Shown here one piece after another: positions 13,099 to 20,262 of a stretch of DNA of 26,525 nucleotides. Numbering within the stretch: position 1 is the stretch's first letter; every line of letters begins with the position of its first letter. The notes beneath the pieces were generated by a model, which made no database searches, was not told where the DNA came from, and was given only the letters and a program-made list of their open reading frames with translations. A program made the translations under genes and the position numbers. Source of the stretch: JADDRA01 sp035553895 (GTDB lineage: Bacteria > Actinomycetota > Acidimicrobiia > Acidimicrobiales > CADCSY01); contig DATMJI010000023.1 in assembly GCA_035553895.1 (NCBI GenBank), positions 1-26,525 on the forward strand, read 5' to 3'.

Positions 13099-14184
13099 GT
13101 GGCCCACGAGGTGCAGGCGGTGGTGGCCCGGGAGCGGGGAGCGCCGGTGGTGGTGGAGACCATCCACGTCCCCGACCCCGGTCCGGGCGAGGTGACGGTG
13201 GCGGTGGCCGCCTGCGGGGTGTGCCACACCGACCTCCACTACCGCCAGGGCGCCATCGGCGAGGACTTTCCCTACCTGCTGGGCCACGAGGCGGCCGGCA
13301 CGGTCGAGGCCGTGGGCGAGGGGGTCACCAACGTGGTGCCCGGCGACTCCGTGGTGCTGGCCTGGCGGGCTCCCTGCGGCCGGTGCCGGTCCTGCCGGCG
13401 GGGCCGGCCCTGGTACTGCTTCGACAGCGCCAACGCCACCCAAGCCATGACCCTGGCCGACGGCACGGCGCTGGCCCCGGCCCTGGGCATCGGCGCCTTC
13501 GCCGAGCGCACCCTGGTGGCCGCCGGCCAGGCGGTCAAGGTCGATCCCGCCGCCCGGCCCGAGGCGGCCGGGCTCATCGGCTGCGGGGTCATGGCCGGCT
13601 TCGGGGCCGCCGTGCACACCGGCGGCGTCGACCTGGGCGATTCGGTGGCGGTCATCGGCTGTGGCGGTGTGGGTTCGGCGGCCCTGGCCGGGGCCGCCCT
13701 GCGCGGCGCCCGCCGCATCATCGCCGTCGACATCGACCAGTCCAAGCTGGACCGGGCCCTGCACTTCGGGGCCACCCACACCATCAACGCCACCGAGGCC
13801 GATCCCGTCGAGATCATCCGGGAGCTGACCGGCGGGTTCGGGGCCGACGTGGTCATCGACGCCGTGGGCCGGCCCGAGACCTACCGCCAGGCCTTCTTCG
13901 CCCGGGACCACGCCGGCACCCTCGTGCAGGTGGGCGTGCCCGATCCCACCATGACCGTCGAGTTGCCGTTGATCGAGCTGTTCGGGCGGGGTGGGGCCCT
14001 CAAGTCCTCCTGGTATGGCGACTGCCTGCCCACCCGGGACTTCCCGGTGCTGGTCGATCTCTACCTGCGGGGCCGCTTCGACCTCGACGCCTTCGTCAGC
14101 GAGACGGTGGGGATCGACGGGGTGGAGAGGGCCTTCGAGAAGATGGAGCGGGGGGAGGTCCTGCGCTCGGTGGTGGTGCTGTGA
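13099..14184 (+). CDS. mscR: S-(hydroxymethyl)mycothiol dehydrogenase
   Basis: This 361-residue zinc-dependent medium-chain alcohol dehydrogenase oxidises the mycothiol-formaldehyde adduct with NAD, the actinobacterial route of formaldehyde detoxification; the family also reduces S-nitrosomycothiol. Catalytic zinc ligands C39 (CGVCHTDL), H63-E64 (GHEAAG) and C162 (GCGVMAG) are present. Structural zinc ligands are C93, C96, C99 and C107. The Rossmann motif GCGGVG is at 187-192, with D211 for NAD. DAVGRPETY and GGALKSSWYGDCLPTRDFP match M. tuberculosis MscR (Rv2259) nearly residue for residue. GTG 13099 follows AGGAAGGA. The MBL hydrolase start overlaps its stop by 4 nt, the same gene order as Rv2259-Rv2260. 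Confidence 0.96.
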   Translation: MAHEVQAVVARERGAPVVVETIHVPDPGPGEVTVAVAACGVCHTDLHYRQGAIGEDFPYLLGHEAAGTVEAVGEGVTNVVPGDSVVLAWRAPCGRCRSCRRGRPWYCFDSANATQAMTLADGTALAPALGIGAFAERTLVAAGQAVKVDPAARPEAAGLIGCGVMAGFGAAVHTGGVDLGDSVAVIGCGGVGSAALAGAALRGARRIIAVDIDQSKLDRALHFGATHTINATEADPVEIIRELTGGFGADVVIDAVGRPETYRQAFFARDHAGTLVQVGVPDPTMTVELPLIELFGRGGALKSSWYGDCLPTRDFPVLVDLYLRGRFDLDAFVSETVGIDGVERAFEKMERGEVLRSVVVL

Positions 14185-14819
14185 CGGCGGGGGCGCCGCG
14201 CGTCGACCGGGTCCGCACGGCCGGCACCTTCTCCCTCGACGGCGGCGACTTCGACGTCGTGAACAACATCTGGCTGGTGGGAGACGACCGGGAGGTGGTG
14301 GTGATCGACGCCGCCCACGACGCCGACCCCATCGTCGAGGCGGTCGGCGGGCGCCGGGTCGTCGCCATCGTCTGCACCCACGGCCACAACGACCACATCA
14401 ACGCCGCCGCCGACCTGGCCGCCGCCACCGGCGCCCCGGTGGCCCTGCACCCCGGGGACCGCATGCTCTGGGACGACGTCCACCCGGGGCGGGCGCCCGA
14501 GCACGACCTGGCCGACGGCGAGGTCGTCGAGGTCGGGGGCTTCCACCTCGAGGTGCTCCACACGCCGGGCCACAGCCCCGGCGGGGTGTGCCTGGCGGTG
14601 CAGGAGGCACCGGTCGTGTTCTCCGGCGACACCCTCTTCCAGGGCGGCCCGGGGGCCACCGGCCGCTCCTTCTCGGACTTCCCCACCATCGTGGCGTCGA
14701 TCCGCAACCGGCTGCTGCGCCTGCCGGGCGACACCGTCGTGCACACCGGCCACGGCGACTCCACCACCGTGGGCGACGAAGCGCCCCACGTCCAGGAGTG
14801 GCTCGACCGGGGCCACTGA
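14181..14819 (+). CDS. MBL-fold metallo-hydrolase, mscR partner
   Basis: This 212-residue metallo-beta-lactamase-fold enzyme has the metal motif H67-G-H69-N-D71-H72 (THGHNDH), H131 in HTPGHSPGG and D150 in SGDTLFQG; a further HTGHGD near the C-terminus supplies the last His. The glyoxalase-II-like layout and translational coupling to mscR (GTGA overlap) suggest it hydrolyses the S-formylmycothiol thioester made by MscR, taking the place of S-formylglutathione hydrolase. That role is inference from context. The same neighbour is found downstream of mscR in mycobacteria. Confidence 0.92.
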   Translation: MTAGAPRVDRVRTAGTFSLDGGDFDVVNNIWLVGDDREVVVIDAAHDADPIVEAVGGRRVVAIVCTHGHNDHINAAADLAAATGAPVALHPGDRMLWDDVHPGRAPEHDLADGEVVEVGGFHLEVLHTPGHSPGGVCLAVQEAPVVFSGDTLFQGGPGATGRSFSDFPTIVASIRNRLLRLPGDTVVHTGHGDSTTVGDEAPHVQEWLDRGH

Positions 14820-14821
14820 GC

Positions 14822-14882
14822 CCCCACAGCGGACCCCCACTGCGAACCCCACAGCGAACCCCACAGCGAACCCCACAGCGAA
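14822..14882. repeat. 12-bp tandem repeat, about five copies
   Basis: The unit is CCCCACAGCGAA. Copies lie at 14822-14833 (ends GGA), 14835-14846 (CTGCGAA variant, one extra C before it), 14847-14858, 14859-14870 and 14871-14882; the last three are identical. The array starts 2 nt after the MBL stop codon and runs directly into the hairpin at 14881-14929. Identical units next to diverged ones suggest recent slippage. Confidence 0.9.
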
Positions 14883-14929
14883 TTGGTGGTAGGAGCGGTG
14901 CCGAACCGGCGCCGGTCCTACCACCAGTT
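14881..14929. repeat. Inverted repeat with inner stem (intergenic element 3)
   Basis: Arms 14881-14894 and 14916-14929 pair over 14 positions with one G-T (perfect core TGGTGGTAGGA/TCCTACCACCA). After one mismatch, pairing resumes (CGGTGC, 14896-14901, with GGCGCCG bases 14909-14914), leaving a 7-nt loop. It lies between the MBL gene and the matrixin gene, both on the plus strand. It has no T-tract. TGGTGG in the arm is shared with element 1. Confidence 0.75.
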
Positions 14930-14977
14930 CGGTAGCCGGGGGGGGCCGGGCGCGGTTGCGGTGCCAGGGTGGGTCCG

Positions 14978-14983
14978 TAGCGT
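14978..14983 (+). promoter_or_regulatory. -10 element, leaderless start of the matrixin-like gene
   Basis: TAGCGT fits TANNNT and ends 6 nt before GTG 14990. No Shine-Dalgarno precedes the start. This favours GTG 14990 over GTG 14987 or 14982. Confidence 0.55.
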
Positions 14984-14989
14984 GGTGTG

Positions 14990-15649
14990 GTGGACCAAGA
15001 GGCGACGGTCAGCGACGTGCTGCGCCTGCGTCCCCGTCCCGGAGACGTTGCCGTCCTCGGGCTGGAACAGGCTCGCCTGGCCGCCGTGGTCCGCCTGGCC
15101 AACGCCCTCGTCTTCGCTGTCGCCTTGGCCGTGGCCCTGGTCCGCATCGTGCCGGCCATGGCCGGGGAGAAGCCCTTCTCCCACTGGCCCAGCGGTGCTC
15201 GCGACCTGGTGGTCGTCGACCGGACCGGCGACCCGGCCTGGCAGCGGGCGACCCGCCACGCCGCCGAGGTCTGGAACGATGCCGGGGCCGACCTGCGCCT
15301 GACCTGGGAGGTGGGCGACGGCGTGGGCGACTGCGAGGCGGACGGGACCCGGATCTCGGTGTGCACCACCAGCGAGGAGAGCCTGGACGGCATCGTGCAG
15401 TTCCAGGGGTTGGCCGACCAGGACGTCGACGGCGACGGCCACGCCACCGGGGCGGTCCTCGAGGTCTGCGGCGACTGCGGCCTCAGCGACGTCTTGCGCC
15501 GGGTGGTGGCCACCCACGAGTTGGGCCACGCCCTGGGCCTGCCCCACAACGACCGCCTGGGCTCGGTGGTCTACCCCGTCGGCGGCACCGACCAGCCCGA
15601 CGCCGAGGACTACGCCGAGCTGCGCCACCTCCACGACCACACCGACTGA
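14990..15649 (+). CDS. Membrane-anchored matrixin-like zinc metalloprotease
   Basis: This 219-residue protein has a cytoplasmic N-terminus (about 1-30), one transmembrane helix (about 31-57, VVRLANALVFAVALAVALVR) and an external domain. HELGHALGLPH at 176-186 is the metzincin zinc site HExxHxxGxxH, and VVYPVGG just after it occupies the Met-turn region. The usual methionine is not present there (V-V-Y), which is unusual for a metzincin. Upstream AAEVWNDAGADLRLTW resembles the WxxA-type matrixin entry, and DVDGDGHATG could bind calcium. Four cysteines (115, 125, 160, 163) lie outside the membrane. The substrate is unknown. Confidence 0.82.
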   Translation: MDQEATVSDVLRLRPRPGDVAVLGLEQARLAAVVRLANALVFAVALAVALVRIVPAMAGEKPFSHWPSGARDLVVVDRTGDPAWQRATRHAAEVWNDAGADLRLTWEVGDGVGDCEADGTRISVCTTSEESLDGIVQFQGLADQDVDGDGHATGAVLEVCGDCGLSDVLRRVVATHELGHALGLPHNDRLGSVVYPVGGTDQPDAEDYAELRHLHDHTD

Positions 15650-15678
15650 CCCTGAGCCCCGGGGGGACCCCACCACCC

Positions 15679-15736
15679 CCCCGTTCTGGCCCCAGGAACG
15701 GTCGCCGCAGCGACCACTTGTGGGGCCAGAACGGGG
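15679..15736. repeat. Inverted repeat, 16-bp perfect arms, nested hairpin (intergenic element 4)
   Basis: Arms 15679-15694 (CCCCGTTCTGGCCCCA) and 15721-15736 are perfect complements. Inside them is a second perfect stem, GGTCGC-CGCA-GCGACC (15700-15715). It sits between the convergent matrixin and metH genes, so it could act as a bidirectional terminator, but there is no T-tract and the nested form recurs elsewhere in the window. The arm core CGTTCTGG is identical to that of element 2. Confidence 0.85.
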
Positions 15737-15753
15737 AGGGCGGGCTGGCCTGG

Positions 15754-18700
15754 TCAGCGGGAGACGAAGTACTTGGCCTGGGGGTGGTGGCAGATGATGG
15801 CCGAGGTGGTCTGCTCGGGCTGGTACTGATAGCCCGTCTCCTCGGAGACCTCCAGGCCCACGCGGGCGCCGTCGAGGAGGTCGAAAACCGTGACGTTGTC
15901 CTCCAGGTCAGGGCAGGCGGGATAGCCCCAGGAGTAGCGCCCGCCCCGGTACTGCTGGCGGAACAGCCCCGTCAGCGTGGGCCCGTCCTCGCCGGCGAAG
16001 CCCCACTCCTCCCGGATGCGGTGGTGCCAGTACTCGGCCAGGGCCTCGGCCATCTCCACCCCGAGTCCGTGGACCTTGAGGTAGGTCGAGTACTCGTCGG
16101 CGGCGAACAGCTCCGCCGCCCGCTCCGACACCCGGGCCCCCATGGTGACGATGTGGAACGCCGCGTAGTCGGCTTCCCCGGACTCGGCGGGGCGGAAGAA
16201 GTCGGCGATGCAGAGGAAGGGGTGCTGGCGCTGGCGGGGGAAGCCGAAGCGGCCCCACTCGGTGCTGCGGGTGTCGTCGGTCCACACGACCACGTCGTCG
16301 CCGTCGCCGTTGGCGGGGAAGTAGCCGTAGACCACCTGGGGCACGAGCATCCCCGACGCCAGCGCCTCGGCCAGCTGCTCGCGCAGTTCGGGGCGGATCC
16401 GATCCTTGAACTCGGCGTCGCTCTCGCCCCGCTGGGGCCGGTAGCCCCACTGGTTGCGGAACAGGGCGGTCTCGTTCACGTAGGCGGCCACCTCGTCGAC
16501 GGAGATGCCCCGCACCACCCGGGAACCGAGGAAGGGCGGCTTGAAGACGTGGTTGTCGAGGGCCACCTCGGGCGAGCGCCGGGGCAGCCCGCCCGGGGGC
16601 TCCGCCACCTCCCGCTGGCTGCGCCGGGGGGGCAGGACCCGGCCGCCCGGCGCCCGGCCGAAGTCGGGGTCGTCGGCGCCGCTGCGCACCAGCTCGCCCA
16701 GGCGATCGAGGGTGCGCAGGCCCTCGAAGGCGTCCTTGCCGTAGAACAGCCGCCCCTCGTAGACCTCCCGCAGGTCGCGCTCCACGTAGGAACGGGTGAG
16801 GGCGGCACCGCCCAGCAGCACCGGGATGCGCGACAGCCCCTGGGCATTGAGCTCCTCCAGGTTCTCCCGCATGATCAGCGTCGACTTGACCAGCAGCCCG
16901 CTCATGCCGATGGCGTCGGCCTCCACCTCCAGGGCCTTGGCCACCATCTCCGTCACCGACACCTTGATCCCCAGGTTGAACACCTCGTAGCCGTTGTTGG
17001 TGAGGATGATGTCGACCAGGTTCTTGCCGATGTCGTGCACGTCGCCCTTGACCGTGGCCAGCACCACCTTGCCCTTGCCTCCCTGGTCGGCCTTCTCCAT
17101 GTGGGGCTCGAGGTGGGCCACCGCCCGCTTCATGGTCTCGGCCGACTGGAGCACGAAGGGCAGCTGCATCTGGCCCGAGCCGAACAGCTCGCCCACCACC
17201 TTCATGCCCGCCAACAGGGTGTCGTTGACGATGGACAGCGCCGGGATGTCTTCGCCCAGGGCCTCGTCGAGGTCGTCCTCCAGCCCGTCGCGGTCGCCGT
17301 CGATGATGCGGGCCTCGAGGCGGCGGGTGACCGGCCAGCCGCTGCGGTCCTCGGTCTCCACGGCTGCTGACGAGACCCCCTCGAAGATGGAGAGCAGCTC
17401 CTGGAGAGGGTCGTAGCCCTCCCGCCGGCGGTCGTAGATCAAGTCGAGGCACACCTCCCGGGCCCGCTCGTCGATCTTGTTGAGGGGCATGATGCGGGCG
17501 GCGTGGACGATGGCGGCGTCGAGACCGGCCTGCACGCACTCGTGCAGGAACACCGAGTTGAGGACGTGACGGGCCGCCGGCTTGAGCCCGAAGCTGACGT
17601 TGGACAGCCCGAGGATGGTGGAGACGCCGGGCAGCTCGGCCTTGATCCGCCGGATGCCCTCGATGGTTTCGATGCCGTCGCGCCGGCCCTCCTCCATCCC
17701 CGTCGACAGGGGCAGGGCCAAGGGGTCGAACAGCAGGTCGGACGGCTCCAGGCCGTAGCGGTCGACGGCCAGATCGTGGATGGACCGGGCCGCCCGCAGC
17801 TTCCACTCGGCGGTGCGGGCCTGGCCCTCGGTGTCGATGCAGGTGCACACCACCGCCGCCCCGTACTCCCGGGCCAGGGACAGGAAGCGGTCGAGGCGGG
17901 TGCCCGGGGCGTCGCCGTCCTCCAGGTTCACCGAGTTGAGGATGGGGCGGCCGCCGATCCAGGCCAGGGCCGTCTCGATCACCGCCGGCTCGGTGGAGTC
18001 GATCATGAGGGGGATGGACGCCTGGGTGGCGAAGCGGCTGGCCACCGCCTCCATGTCGGCGGGCCCGTCCTCGCCGGTGTAGTCGACGCACACGTCGAGG
18101 ACGTGGGCGCCCTCTTTGACCTGGTCCTTGGCCATGGCCACGCAGGTGTCCCAGTCGTCGGCCAGCATGGCCTCCCGGAACTTCTTGGACCCGTTGGCGT
18201 TGGTGCGCTCGCCCACCACCAAGAAGCTGGTCTCTTGGCGGAAGGGCACGGCGGTGTAGATCGACGCCGCCGCCGGCTCGTGCACCGGGGAGCGCTCGGC
18301 CGGGGTCAGCCCGGCGCAGCGCTCGACCACCGCCGCCAGGTGCTCCGGGGTGGTGCCGCAGCACCCGCCGATCACCGACACCCCGAACTCGCTGACGAAG
18401 CGGTGGTGGTGCTCGGCCAGCTGATCGGGGGTCAGGTCGTAGTGCATCTTGCCGTCGACCACCGAAGGCAGCCCGGCGTTGGGTACGCACGACACCGGCA
18501 TGCGGGCATGGGCGGCCAGGTGGCGCAGATGCTCGTGCATCTCGGCCGGCCCGGTGGCGCAGTTGAGGCCGATGACGTCGGGGCGCAGGGGGTCGAGGGC
18601 GGCGAGGGCGGCACCGATCTCCGTGCCCGGCAACATCCGCCCCGTCAGCTCGATGGTGACCTGGACCTGGAGAGGCACGGTGCGCCCGGCGGCGACCATG

Positions 18701-19227
18701 GCCCGCCGGCAGGCGACGACGGCTGCCTTGGCTTGGAGCAGGTCGAAGACGGTCTCGACGATGAGCAGGTCGACCCCGCCCTCGAGCAGAGCCCGGGCCT
18801 GGACCAGGTAGGCGTCGCGCAGGTCGGCGAAGCGGATGTTGCCGAGCGACGGGAACTTGGTGCCCGGCCCGATGGAGCCGGCCACCCAGCGGGGCCGGCC
18901 GGGGGTGGCGTAGTCGTCGGCCACCGACCGGGCGATGCCGGCCGCCGCCAGGTTCAGCTCCTCGGTCCGGTCCTCGATACCGTACTCGGCCAGGGGGACG
19001 GCGAAGGCACCGAAGGTGTTGGTCTCCACCACGTCGCAGCCCACCTCGAGGAACGAGGCGTGCAGGTCGTGGACCACGTCGGGCCGGGTGACGGCGAGGA
19101 GCTCGTTGCAGCCCTCCAGGGCCGCTCCGCCGAAGTCGTCGGGACCCAGCTGGCGCAGCTGGAGGTTGGTCCCGGTGGCGCCGTCGAAGACGACCACCCG
19201 CTCGCGGACGGCGTCGAGATAGCCCAT
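15754..19227 (-). CDS. metH: Cobalamin-dependent methionine synthase
   Basis: The enzyme moves a methyl group from methyl-tetrahydrofolate through cobalamin to homocysteine. All four modules are present in 1157 residues. The homocysteine domain (1 to about 310) has zinc ligands C223 (GLNCATGP) and C289-C290 (GGCCGTT). The pterin domain starts about 335 (VVGERTNANGSKKF). The cobalamin domain has the B12 ligand H731 in GDVHDIGKNLVD. The C-terminal AdoMet-binding reactivation domain (about 870 to the end) has GYRPQRGESD and FGFPRQRQHPFLC. The length is close to other MetH proteins (about 1190-1230). A TAGCCT box ends 6 nt before the ATG, so the mRNA is likely leaderless, leaving no room for a cobalamin riboswitch. 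The diiron oxygenase gene diverges 55 bases away. Confidence 0.97.
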   Translation of the reverse strand: MGYLDAVRERVVVFDGATGTNLQLRQLGPDDFGGAALEGCNELLAVTRPDVVHDLHASFLEVGCDVVETNTFGAFAVPLAEYGIEDRTEELNLAAAGIARSVADDYATPGRPRWVAGSIGPGTKFPSLGNIRFADLRDAYLVQARALLEGGVDLLIVETVFDLLQAKAAVVACRRAMVAAGRTVPLQVQVTIELTGRMLPGTEIGAALAALDPLRPDVIGLNCATGPAEMHEHLRHLAAHARMPVSCVPNAGLPSVVDGKMHYDLTPDQLAEHHHRFVSEFGVSVIGGCCGTTPEHLAAVVERCAGLTPAERSPVHEPAAASIYTAVPFRQETSFLVVGERTNANGSKKFREAMLADDWDTCVAMAKDQVKEGAHVLDVCVDYTGEDGPADMEAVASRFATQASIPLMIDSTEPAVIETALAWIGGRPILNSVNLEDGDAPGTRLDRFLSLAREYGAAVVCTCIDTEGQARTAEWKLRAARSIHDLAVDRYGLEPSDLLFDPLALPLSTGMEEGRRDGIETIEGIRRIKAELPGVSTILGLSNVSFGLKPAARHVLNSVFLHECVQAGLDAAIVHAARIMPLNKIDERAREVCLDLIYDRRREGYDPLQELLSIFEGVSSAAVETEDRSGWPVTRRLEARIIDGDRDGLEDDLDEALGEDIPALSIVNDTLLAGMKVVGELFGSGQMQLPFVLQSAETMKRAVAHLEPHMEKADQGGKGKVVLATVKGDVHDIGKNLVDIILTNNGYEVFNLGIKVSVTEMVAKALEVEADAIGMSGLLVKSTLIMRENLEELNAQGLSRIPVLLGGAALTRSYVERDLREVYEGRLFYGKDAFEGLRTLDRLGELVRSGADDPDFGRAPGGRVLPPRRSQREVAEPPGGLPRRSPEVALDNHVFKPPFLGSRVVRGISVDEVAAYVNETALFRNQWGYRPQRGESDAEFKDRIRPELREQLAEALASGMLVPQVVYGYFPANGDGDDVVVWTDDTRSTEWGRFGFPRQRQHPFLCIADFFRPAESGEADYAAFHIVTMGARVSERAAELFAADEYSTYLKVHGLGVEMAEALAEYWHHRIREEWGFAGEDGPTLTGLFRQQYRGGRYSWGYPACPDLEDNVTVFDLLDGARVGLEVSEETGYQYQPEQTTSAIICHHPQAKYFVSR

Positions 19228-19233
19228 CGGGTC

Positions 19234-19239
19234 AGGCTA
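19234..19239 (-). promoter_or_regulatory. -10 element, leaderless start of metH
   Basis: On the minus strand TAGCCT fits TANNNT and ends 6 nt before ATG 19227, with no Shine-Dalgarno between. The 55-base gap to the divergent gene at 19283 contains both -10 boxes. Confidence 0.6.
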
Positions 19240-19268
19240 GCGACCCCTGGAGGACGCCTGCCCGCCGG

Positions 19269-19274
19269 TATCGT
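19269..19274 (+). promoter_or_regulatory. -10 element of the AurF-like gene
   Basis: TATCGT fits TANNNT and ends 8 nt before ATG 19283. No Shine-Dalgarno is visible, so a leaderless or very short-leader mRNA is likely. Confidence 0.5.
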
Positions 19275-19282
19275 GCCAAGCG

Positions 19283-20203
19283 ATGGCGGTCATCTCCCAC
19301 CCACGCGGCGGCGGCCCCGACGCCGCCGGGCGCAGCATCGAGCGGCTCTCGGCGGTGTCGGCCCGCCGGGTGATCGAACCCGAGATCGCCCTGGCCGGCG
19401 AGCCCGGCGGGGGCCGTCTCCTGGCCGACGACCTGCTCAGCGTGCACGGTCTCGACCTCCCTCTGAGCGACGCCCAGCGGGAGCGCCTGTCCCGGGAGGA
19501 GGTGGCCGCCATCGCCGAGGAGGGCACCCGCTTCGAAGCCGTGCTCACCGCCGGCTTCGCCCTGCAGATCTCCAAGGCGCCCGACCTCACCGACCCCCGG
19601 ATCACCTACCTCCTCCACGAGCTCGGCGAGGAGACCCGCCACTCCCGCCTGTTCATCCGCCTCGTCTCCCGGATCGGCCCGAGGGCGGTGAACCCCTTCG
19701 AGCGAGGGGCGCTGGGGTGGGTCAAGCACCGGGTGGTACGCCATCTGATCCTCGACCGGCCCGCCCTGTTGTGCGTGCTGGTCCTGGCCGGCGAGGAGAT
19801 CCCCGACCTCATCCAGAAACACATGGCCGAGCACCCCGGCACCGACCCCTTCGTGGCCGCCGTCAACCGCTACCACCGGGCGGAAGAGGCCCGCCACCTG
19901 GCCTTCGCCCGGACGCTGCTCCCCGAGTTGCTGGCCGCCGCTCCCCGCGGCGAGCGCCTCCTGGTCCGCCACCTGGCGCCGCTGGTCATCGAGGTGATGT
20001 TCGACTCGCTGGTGCATCCCGGGGTCTACCGCAGCGCCGGCCTCCCGGGCTGGCGCACCTGGTGGGCGGTCAAGCACAGCCCCCGGCGTCTTGCCCTGCG
20101 CCATGAAACCACCGCCCCGGTGCTCGACGCCGCCCGGGCCGCCGGTGCCTTCGGTCGCCGGGGCCGGCCGGGACGGCGGTGGCGCCGGCTGGTCGGCCGG
20201 TAG
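19283..20203 (+). CDS. AurF-like diiron oxygenase
   Basis: This 306-residue helical protein has the carboxylate/histidine pattern of AurF-type (p-aminobenzoate N-oxygenase, PF11583) non-heme diiron enzymes: E79-E80 in the EEGTRFEA helix, E116/E117 with H120 in GEETRHSR, E171/E172 in AGEEIPDL, and H198, E201/E202 and H205 in YHRAEEARHLAF. The spacing fits two ExxH helices bracketing a central Glu helix. Family members oxidise aryl amines or other small substrates with O2. No biosynthetic cluster surrounds this gene, so the substrate is unknown and a housekeeping oxygenase role is possible. The C-terminal 25 residues are very Arg-rich. pepA begins 59 bases after the stop. Confidence 0.82.
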   Translation: MAVISHPRGGGPDAAGRSIERLSAVSARRVIEPEIALAGEPGGGRLLADDLLSVHGLDLPLSDAQRERLSREEVAAIAEEGTRFEAVLTAGFALQISKAPDLTDPRITYLLHELGEETRHSRLFIRLVSRIGPRAVNPFERGALGWVKHRVVRHLILDRPALLCVLVLAGEEIPDLIQKHMAEHPGTDPFVAAVNRYHRAEEARHLAFARTLLPELLAAAPRGERLLVRHLAPLVIEVMFDSLVHPGVYRSAGLPGWRTWWAVKHSPRRLALRHETTAPVLDAARAAGAFGRRGRPGRRWRRLVGR

Positions 20204-20262
20204 CGTCCGGAGCGGACCCACCGGTGGTGGGCACCGAAGCCGCGACGACCTGGAGGAAGCCC

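Noticed and set aside
14822..14882. CRISPR array
   Set aside because: The 12-bp units are contiguous with no spacers, so this is a plain tandem repeat.
14956..17370. 804-codon plus-strand frame through the matrixin gene and metH
   Set aside because: Runs antisense to metH in shadow frame; no domain recognisable.
19228..19282. Cobalamin or SAM riboswitch upstream of metH
   Set aside because: Only 55 bases separate metH from the divergent gene and the mRNA looks leaderless, leaving no room for a riboswitch.
17503..20106. 867-codon plus-strand frame opposite metH and into the AurF-like gene
   Set aside because: Composition of antisense shadow; both underlying genes are clear in other frames.
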